Shown here in pieces: positions 1-4,499 of a stretch of DNA of 8,482 nt. The notes below the pieces were generated by a model. It ran no database searches, was not told where the DNA came from, and saw only the letters and a list, made by a program, of their open reading frames with translations. The first letter of the stretch is position 1, and each line of letters begins with the position of its first letter. Where the stretch lies: contig NBLS01000023.1 in NCBI GenBank assembly GCA_002084385.1, positions 1-8,482 on the forward strand. Reading direction: 5' to 3'. A program made the translations under genes and the position numbers. The DNA comes from Desulfobacteraceae bacterium 4572_19 (GTDB lineage Bacteria > Desulfobacterota > Desulfobacteria > Desulfobacterales > NBLS01).

Positions 1-40
1 CTTTACATTTTTCCGCATCTACAGTTACACTAAAAGCCAT
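1..40 (-). CDS. Ferredoxin, 4Fe-4S type, N-terminal fragment (gene runs off the window)
   Basis: Only the first 13 codons are inside the window, reading MAFSVTVDAEKCK. The start ATG is the complement of 38-40. It is preceded by a strong ribosome binding site, AAGGAG (complement of 50-55), nine bases away. A short beta strand (FSVTVDAEKC) leading to a first cysteine is the typical opening of small bacterial ferredoxins with a CxxCxxCxxxCP cluster, and sulfate reducers have many of these as low-potential electron carriers in the cytoplasm. The cluster motif itself lies outside the window, so the number of clusters and the partner enzyme cannot be read. The gene is 213 bases from the upstream gene on the same strand and has its own candidate promoter and palindrome, so it is probably transcribed separately. 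The family call rests on 13 residues and is therefore moderate. Confidence 0.65.
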   Translation of the reverse strand, partial: MAFSVTVDAEKCK

Positions 41-67
41 TTTAAAATTCTCCTTATTTATTAAAAA

Positions 68-95
68 TTTATACTATTAACTACAACTTGTAGTT
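68..95 (-). promoter_or_regulatory. Candidate ferredoxin promoter with a 17-base palindromic operator
   Basis: Bases 79-95 form a perfect palindrome, AACTACAA-C-TTGTAGTT (8-base arms around one central base). On the minus strand a TATAAA hexamer (complement of 68-73) follows it, 27 bases before the ferredoxin ATG. No good -35 hexamer lies at the right distance. The palindrome occupies that place, which fits a repressor or activator site overlapping the promoter. The regulator is not identifiable from the sequence. The TACA...TGTA core has a 3-base centre, unlike the 2-base centre of CopY/BlaI-type boxes. Confidence 0.4.
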
Positions 96-150
96 GACCT
101 CTTATGCCCCCCTATAACAGGTTTATAAGAAATTACAACATTTTTTTTAT

Positions 151-185
151 TTTTATATGAAAGCCCACAAAAAAGCTGTATTATA
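151..185. repeat. Short dispersed repeat, family A, copy 1
   Basis: Bases 151-185 align without gaps to 1286-1320, with 27 of 35 positions identical. The first eleven bases (TTTTATATGAA) are shared exactly, and six of the eight differences are transitions. Both copies lie in minus-strand intergenic gaps. This copy ends about 20 bases before a hairpin repeat of another family (204-245), so the two could be parts of one composite element. No coding capacity is seen. Confidence 0.4.
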
Positions 186-203
186 AGGAATTTCGTTTTT
201 TAG

Positions 204-245
204 TATGGCATATTATCCGCCATGGCAAGTTATATAAAATAAGAG
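204..245. repeat. Hairpin repeat, family B, copy 1
   Basis: This matches 4446-4491. From the shared GCCATG onward, 25 of 28 bases agree, including CAAGTTATATAAAA in full, and both copies begin TATGGC. Each copy can fold on itself: here 204-209 pairs with 219-224 (six pairs including one G-T) around a 9-base loop. Neither strand has a T-run after the stem, so it does not look like an intrinsic terminator. It sits in the gap between the 254-769 gene and the ferredoxin. Confidence 0.5.
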
Positions 246-253
246 TCAATGCC

Positions 254-769
254 TTACGAAATCAATACTAAAACGGTATTCTTTATTTCAGTTTGTGTTG
301 TAAGACTTAAAGGTGAAGGTATATCTTTACCTGAAAGATTCGCAAAAAAAACTGATGGGCATATTTTATTATCAAGATAAATTTTTAAAGAAACAGGTTT
401 TCCAATATTTTGAATATCGGGTACGTTTCTTATACTTTTCCATATGTCTGTGTTATTTTCGATGCTAATTTCACCATTATCATTTAACGATAAATTATCA
501 TTTTTTGCAAGATCTGTAAGGCAATTTAATAATTTGTCCTGCCAGATATCAACCTTATCTTTATTTTCCTTCTCTCTTACCATTTTTATAGCAGGAGTTA
601 AATTAATAGAAAAAACAAGTTTAACAGATGGAGTTTTTTCAATAATATAATCAATTGCCGGTAAACTATCTGTTATATACACTTCAGATAGCAATGGCTG
701 TTTTTCAATATTATTTTTTATTTCATTAACAGGCAACATACTCCATGACGAAATCCGTTCGGCAATCAT
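254..769 (-). CDS. Unrecognised protein of 171 residues, coupled to the gene upstream
   Basis: I do not recognise this protein. It is a soluble-looking, mixed alpha/beta sequence with no signal peptide and no convincing membrane segment. It has alternating hydrophobic stretches (LLSEVYITDSLPAIDYIIEK, then VKLVFSINLTPAIKMV), a central acidic and Asn-rich part, and a C-terminal SLKIYLDNKICPSVFF segment that looks like beta strands. A single Cys is present and no catalytic motif stands out. The start ATG overlaps the stop of the preceding gene in an ATGA (766-769) and has no good ribosome binding site of its own, which implies translational coupling and a shared job or complex with the 168-residue product. 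It is probably the last gene of the tmk / cysteine synthase transcript, since a 213-base gap with repeats follows. The gene itself is probably real, given the coupling and the open frame, but its function is unknown. Confidence 0.7.
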   Translation of the reverse strand: MIAERISSWSMLPVNEIKNNIEKQPLLSEVYITDSLPAIDYIIEKTPSVKLVFSINLTPAIKMVREKENKDKVDIWQDKLLNCLTDLAKNDNLSLNDNGEISIENNTDIWKSIRNVPDIQNIGKPVSLKIYLDNKICPSVFFANLSGKDIPSPLSLTTQTEIKNTVLVLIS

Positions 770-1272
770 TTTTTCATGTATATACTTTCGTCTTCACCCC
801 TTAGTTCCTTATATAAATTGCTCTCAAGTTTTTTTATTTCATTTAATTTACTATCAATTAAATCTTGTTGTAGATCAAATTCATGGGCAATTCTTAAAAA
901 AAACATTGATTCTAAAAAGGGGTCAATTTCTATTTTTTTCTGTGTTCTACCCTGAATATCAGATCTTATTCTGGATGTTGCTGTTTCATTATAAAATGGG
1001 ATATCACCCATTGTTATATTTTTCAAAGCCATATCACCTCCACGATTAATACTCCACCACTGTTTGTATTCGTTTAATGATATTTCAAGACTTTTAAAAT
1101 CAAGGCCAATAGGGTCAACTATATGAAGAACTTCATTATCCACATACTGTTGTATTGTTTCAGAAATAATTTTATCTGTAACATTATAAATACCAATTTT
1201 TTTAAAAACTGAACCGATAGATTTTATCGAATTTTCTGAAATATATGTAAATGGAAAATATACAGGAATCAT
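766..1272 (-). CDS. Unrecognised protein of 168 residues downstream of the cysteine synthase fusion
   Basis: I do not recognise a family. The start ATG (complement of 1270-1272) has a clear AAGGAG five bases upstream (complement of 1278-1283), so it is a well translated gene. The N-terminus MIPVYFPFTYIS is hydrophobic but short and unlike a signal peptide. The middle carries a WW pair and a Gly-Gly-Asp (YKQWWSINRGGDMALK). The C-terminal third (about residues 115-160, FLESMFFLRIAHEFDLQQDL then many Lys/Glu/Leu) should form long helices, possibly a coiled coil. The stop overlaps the start of the next gene by ATGA. It follows the fusion gene by 61 bases, a gap that contains a copy of the family A repeat. 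The location suggests co-transcription with tmk and the cysteine gene, but nothing visible ties it to cysteine metabolism. Confidence 0.75.
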   Translation of the reverse strand: MIPVYFPFTYISENSIKSIGSVFKKIGIYNVTDKIISETIQQYVDNEVLHIVDPIGLDFKSLEISLNEYKQWWSINRGGDMALKNITMGDIPFYNETATSRIRSDIQGRTQKKIEIDPFLESMFFLRIAHEFDLQQDLIDSKLNEIKKLESNLYKELRGEDESIYMKK

Positions 1273-1285
1273 TTGTTCTCCTTAC

Positions 1286-1320
1286 TTTTATATGAATGTC
1301 CATGAAAAAGTTGTGTTGTT
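1286..1320. repeat. Short dispersed repeat, family A, copy 2
   Basis: This is the ungapped partner of 151-185 (27 of 35 identical, shared TTTTATATGAA). It lies between the stop of the cysteine synthase fusion and the ribosome binding site of the 168-residue gene, so it would be part of the mRNA just ahead of that gene. No family B hairpin accompanies this copy. Confidence 0.4.
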
Positions 1321-1333
1321 ATTAAAGTTGCCC

Positions 1334-3601
1334 CTAAGATTTATCATCCATTAATGTAACGCCAAGATTATTAAGTTCTTTACGAAGTTTATCTGCAAGT
1401 ACCCAATCTTTTTTATGGCGTGCATTATCCCTTTTTAATAAAAGTTCTGCAACTTCAGGTGCATTTACCTTTAAATCAAAGTTAAATATTTTTAAAACTT
1501 TATCAATTTTTTTAAATGCATCAATAACTCCATTGGCATCCGCTTGGTTTATCTCCTTTTTTTGTATCAGGATATTTAGTTGTTTTATGGTATTAAATAA
1601 AGAAGCCATACAGGTTGCAATATTTAAGTCATTATCCATGGCGGAAATAACTCCGTATTTAATATCATATAATAGCTGTTCAAGATTCTGATATTTTTCG
1701 CCATTTTTTATATTTAGCAATAATCTAACACAATCATCAATTTTCTTTAAAGAACGTCTTGCATCATGTAGCCTGTCTTCGGAAAAATGAATAGGTTTTC
1801 TATAATGGGTTGATAGCAACCAGAATCTGATTTCCCTTGCCGTAAAGCCTTTTTCGGTAAGTTCAGTTAAGTTAAAACCAGGGTCATCCATTACCCTGTC
1901 ACAATGAACCCAGTATCGGGCAAGGGGTTTTCCTGTTAATGCATGTGCTATGGCAAGCTCGTTTTCATGGTGTGGAAATACAAGATCTCGACTGCTTGTG
2001 TGAATATCAAAGGTGTCTCCAAGATATTTCATGGAAATTGCCGCACATTGAAGATGGAGAGAAGGGCGGACTACTCCCCACTTGGTTTTTACGCATACAT
2101 CCCTTTTTAATTCAGTTAAACGTGCTTTTTTAAGAAGTGTAAAATCCCTTGGGTTTTCTTTTTCGTACTCATCAAGATCAACTGTTGCTCCAATTCTGAT
2201 TTTATCAATGTCAACACCTGATAATTTTCCATAATCCGACTCTTTTGAAATATCAAAATAAACAGACCTGTGTTTTTCGTATGCCGCACCCTTATCCACA
2301 AGTTTTTCAGAAACAGATATCATTTCATTAAGATGGTCTGTAACCCGTGGATAACAAGAAGCCGGCATTATATCTAAAAAAGCAAGATCCTGTTTAAATT
2401 CATTAATATATTTATCCGTAAATTTTGAAAGCAACTCACCTGTTTTTTCTGATTCAGCAATGGTTTTATCATCTAAGTCTGTAATATTAACTATATGTGA
2501 AACAGAAAAATCCCTGTATTGAAGATACCTGCATAAAAGATCCGCAAAAATAAATCTGCGACACTCTCCAAGATTCATTCGTCTATAAACAGTTGGACCG
2601 CACGAATAAATTGTTGCTTTACCGGATTCTAAAGGTTCAAACAGTTGCTTTTGTCTATTCATGGTATTGTAAAGGGTAAGGTTTGTTTTATTTACAAAAG
2701 TAAAAACAGAAGTACTTAAATATCGTTCGCCACTGTCTGGAAGTATAACAACTATATTGCCCTTATCTAAAGTTTTTGCATATTGTATCGCAATAGCCAT
2801 GGCAGCACCACTGCTCATGCCTACAAAAAGCCCCTCTTCTTTTGCAAGGAGTCTTGTCATCTCGAAAGCATCTTCGTCTTCGATATTAATTTTTTTATCA
2901 AGTCTTTTTTTCTCAAACAATTCAGGCTGATATGCTTCCATCATATTTTTAAGACCTTGGATTTTATGCCCGAGAAATGGTTCCACACCAATTATTTTTA
3001 TATTTTCATTATACTCTTTAAGTCTTCTTGAAACCCCCATAAGAGTTCCTGTTGTACCCATAGTTGCAACCACATCTGTAACTTCTCCATTTGTATCCTT
3101 CCATATCTCTTCAGCGGTTGTATAGTAGTGAGCCTTCCAGTTCGCGTCATTATTATACTGATCTGTCATAAAATATGATTCAGGATTCTCTCTGGCAAGT
3201 TTATACACAGCTTCTATCGCACCATCTGTTCCAAGACTTCCGTCTGTTAAAATAATATCAGCTCCGCGTGCTTTTAAAATTTTCTGTCTTTCAAGACTAA
3301 CAGCTTCGGACATGGTTAAAATAATTTTATATCCTTTTATAGCACATACCATGGCAAGCCCAATACCGGTATTGCCACTTGTGGCTTCTATAACCGTTTT
3401 ATCGGGGGTTAGCTCACCGCTTTTTTCCCCGGCATTTATCATATAGAGTGCAGGTCTGTCCTTACACGATCCACCAGGGTTTAAATATTCGAGTTTTGCA
3501 TATATTTTTACATTCGGATTTGGATTTAATTTTTGTATTTCAACCAATGGTGTATTACCAATAAGATCAAGCATTGAATGGGACACTGTTTTCTCCTCCA
3601 T
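1334..3601 (-). CDS. Cysteine synthase fused to a cysteinyl-tRNA-synthetase-like domain with degenerate catalytic motifs
   Basis: Residues 1-300 are a complete PLP-dependent cysteine synthase (CysK/CysM type, O-acetylserine plus sulfide to cysteine): IGNTPLV 14-20, Schiff-base lysine K47 in GGSCKDR, SGNTG 75-79, phosphate loop GTTGT 182-186, PDSGERYLST 288-297. Residues 308-755 follow CysRS: YNTMNRQ, CGPTVY 334-339, NITDLDD 372-378, FPHHENE 542-548, C-terminal helical region. The CysRS zinc ligands are all present (C334, C519, H544, E548). However, the HIGH site reads NLGE (343-346), the KMSKS loop is missing (VMDDPGFNL from 570), the Trp of GWHIEC is L515, and HGGG reads HTSS. Normal tRNA charging is therefore doubtful. 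There are two possible starts: ATG at 3601 after a weak GGGTGA, or GTG at 3586 with a strong GGAGGAG (3593-3599) six bases away. The GTG looks at least as good and would remove five residues. It lies 22 bases after tmk. Confidence 0.9.
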   Translation of the reverse strand: MEEKTVSHSMLDLIGNTPLVEIQKLNPNPNVKIYAKLEYLNPGGSCKDRPALYMINAGEKSGELTPDKTVIEATSGNTGIGLAMVCAIKGYKIILTMSEAVSLERQKILKARGADIILTDGSLGTDGAIEAVYKLARENPESYFMTDQYNNDANWKAHYYTTAEEIWKDTNGEVTDVVATMGTTGTLMGVSRRLKEYNENIKIIGVEPFLGHKIQGLKNMMEAYQPELFEKKRLDKKINIEDEDAFEMTRLLAKEEGLFVGMSSGAAMAIAIQYAKTLDKGNIVVILPDSGERYLSTSVFTFVNKTNLTLYNTMNRQKQLFEPLESGKATIYSCGPTVYRRMNLGECRRFIFADLLCRYLQYRDFSVSHIVNITDLDDKTIAESEKTGELLSKFTDKYINEFKQDLAFLDIMPASCYPRVTDHLNEMISVSEKLVDKGAAYEKHRSVYFDISKESDYGKLSGVDIDKIRIGATVDLDEYEKENPRDFTLLKKARLTELKRDVCVKTKWGVVRPSLHLQCAAISMKYLGDTFDIHTSSRDLVFPHHENELAIAHALTGKPLARYWVHCDRVMDDPGFNLTELTEKGFTAREIRFWLLSTHYRKPIHFSEDRLHDARRSLKKIDDCVRLLLNIKNGEKYQNLEQLLYDIKYGVISAMDNDLNIATCMASLFNTIKQLNILIQKKEINQADANGVIDAFKKIDKVLKIFNFDLKVNAPEVAELLLKRDNARHKKDWVLADKLRKELNNLGVTLMDDKS

Positions 3602-3657
3602 AAGGACTCACCCTTGCCCTAATTTAATTTATTTTTTTGTGAGCCCTTATATGGGCT
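3600..3657 (-). promoter_or_regulatory. Two mutually exclusive hairpins across the tmk / cysteine synthase junction
   Basis: In the minus-strand mRNA, bases 3650-3639 (AUAAGGGCUCAC) can pair with 3611-3600 (GUGAGUCCUUAU), a 12-base-pair stem with one G-U around a 27-base loop. The 5' arm also contains GGGCU (3646-3642), which can instead pair with the AGCCC just upstream (3657-3653) around a 6-base loop. The two folds cannot coexist. The long stem would bury the GGGTGA site and the ATG at 3601 and end exactly where the GGAGGAG site begins. No U-run follows, so it is not a terminator. A role in translation control is inferred. Confidence 0.4.
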
Positions 3658-4295
3658 GTTATTTCACTATTAATTTTAAACTTATCTTTTGAAGCGTCTA
3701 TAATTATAAATCTGTTTGGTTCCATCTTAGCAATTTTTAAAAATCCCTTTCTGATTCTTTTATGAAAATCAAGTTCTTCACGTTCAAAACGGGATTCATC
3801 ATCATATTTATTTATGTTAACATCATCATTAATTTTATTAGCCGCATGGTCCTTGATTCGAGAAAAAGCACGGGAAAGACCAACTTCAGGTAAAAGATCT
3901 AAAAGGAATGTGATGTCTGGTTTTAAATTGTCAAGTACAATTTTATTAATATTTTCTATTAGATCCATATTAAGTTCTCTGGCATACCCCTGATATGCAA
4001 CTGTACTGTCTGCAAAACGATCGCAAAGAACAATCTTGCCAGATTGTAATGCCGGTTTAATAACCGTTTCAATATGTTGAACCCTGTCTGCAGCATAAAG
4101 CAATAACTCTGCCTTGGGATCTAACGCTTTAGTATTGGAGTTTAATAAAATAGAACGAATTGAACGGCCAATCTTCGTTCCCCCCGGCTCTCGTGTTAAT
4201 AAATATTGTCTGCCACAATTTTGTAAATATTGGGAAATAAGCTCTATTTGAGTACTTTTTCCAGTACCTTCACCACCTTCAAATGTTATAAACAT
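3624..4295 (-). CDS. tmk: Thymidylate kinase (dTMP kinase)
   Basis: Phosphorylates dTMP to dTDP with ATP in the cytoplasm, an essential step of dTTP synthesis. The 223 residues are close to the usual family length. Visible motifs: P-loop GGEGTGKS at 7-14, TREPGG at 34-39, the DRF motif at 92-94 within CDRFADSTVAYQG, and a LID region from about 141 to 180 containing the basic residues SRAFSR and RFEREELDFHKR. Between these two LID parts is an extra polar, Asn/Asp-rich stretch (about residues 148-167) that is longer than in the compact E. coli enzyme. The start ATG has GGAAG (complement of 4301-4305) five bases upstream, and the protein begins with the beta strand before the P-loop, as expected. 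It is the first gene of the minus-strand transcript and diverges from lptD. Confidence 0.97.
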   Translation of the reverse strand: MFITFEGGEGTGKSTQIELISQYLQNCGRQYLLTREPGGTKIGRSIRSILLNSNTKALDPKAELLLYAADRVQHIETVIKPALQSGKIVLCDRFADSTVAYQGYARELNMDLIENINKIVLDNLKPDITFLLDLLPEVGLSRAFSRIKDHAANKINDDVNINKYDDESRFEREELDFHKRIRKGFLKIAKMEPNRFIIIDASKDKFKINSEITAHIRAHKKIN

Positions 4296-4314
4296 AAATA
4301 CTTCCAGTATTTTC

Positions 4315-4344
4315 TTGACTTTTTCTATTAAAATCAGCTTTTAT
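4315..4344 (+). promoter_or_regulatory. Candidate lptD promoter
   Basis: TTGACT (4315-4320) is followed after 18 bases by TTTTAT (4339-4344), five and four matches to the sigma-70 hexamers. It points toward lptD and would give a leader of about 150 bases containing the family B hairpin. The hexamers are only fair and the region is very AT-rich, so the call is tentative. Confidence 0.33.
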
Positions 4345-4362
4345 GTAAAAATTAATTTACAT
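4343..4362. promoter_or_regulatory. Palindrome in the tmk-lptD divergent intergenic region
   Basis: ATGTAAA (4343-4349) and TTTACAT (4356-4362) form a perfect inverted repeat with a 6-base centre. It overlaps the end of the candidate lptD -10 and the whole candidate tmk -10, so a bound protein could affect both directions. A second small inverted repeat, AGTATG / CATACT, lies at 4385-4390 and 4398-4403. Short AT-rich palindromes occur by chance, so operator function is a guess. Confidence 0.3.
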
Positions 4363-4379
4363 TAATGAAAATTTGTGAA
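4351..4379 (-). promoter_or_regulatory. Candidate tmk promoter
   Basis: On the minus strand, TTCACA (complement of 4374-4379, five of six to the -35 consensus) is followed after 17 bases by ATTAAT (complement of 4351-4356, four of six to the -10). It would start transcription about 45-50 bases before the tmk ATG. It faces and overlaps the region of the candidate lptD promoter. Confidence 0.3.
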
Positions 4380-4445
4380 AAACAAGTATGCGTTATACAT
4401 ACTAATTATTTTTAATTATTGCAATTGTTACAAGCCCTACTTCGT

Positions 4446-4491
4446 TATGGCGTACTATTTATTCGCCATGACAAGTTATATAAAAAAGGAG
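4446..4491. repeat. Hairpin repeat, family B, copy 2, directly before the lptD ribosome binding site
   Basis: This matches 204-245 (see that entry). The fold is stronger here: 4444-4452 pairs with 4464-4472 in nine consecutive pairs (one G-T), with two more pairs beyond a C-A mismatch, around an 11-base loop. The shared right end runs into AAGGAG (4486-4491), the likely lptD ribosome binding site. In the other copy this end reads TAAGAG. The stem ends about 14 bases before that site, so it would lie in the lptD 5' leader. Confidence 0.5.
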
Positions 4492-4499
4492 AAAAAGAC

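Noticed and set aside
204..224. Hairpin considered as a terminator for the minus-strand genes
   Set aside because: The minus strand downstream of the stem is A-rich, not T-rich, and the stem has only six pairs.
250..380. Short plus-strand frame starting at the ATG just after the family B repeat, preceded by AAGAG
   Set aside because: It has only 43 codons, is antisense to the end of the 171-residue gene, and the product resembles nothing known.
444..650. Open frame on the plus strand opposite the 171-residue gene
   Set aside because: It is antisense to a gene with better support; its Ser/Leu/Phe-rich composition is typical of a mirror frame and no start signal is present.
1877..1894. Frameshift or sequencing error hiding a KMSKS motif
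   Set aside because: The alternative frames here do not encode KMSKS and reading returns to the CysRS pattern in the same frame (EKGFTAREIRFWLLSTHYR), so an in-frame deletion is the simpler reading.
1939..3031. Open frames at 1939-2133 (+), 2116-2301 (-) and 2783-3031 (+)
   Set aside because: All lie inside the cysteine synthase fusion gene in other frames; the fusion has clear family motifs throughout.
4419..4499. Longer lptD reading from TTG 4419
   Set aside because: It has no ribosome binding site, it runs through the hairpin repeat, and it would place 53 residues before the signal-peptide core. AAGGAG at 4486-4491 fits the TTG at 4500.
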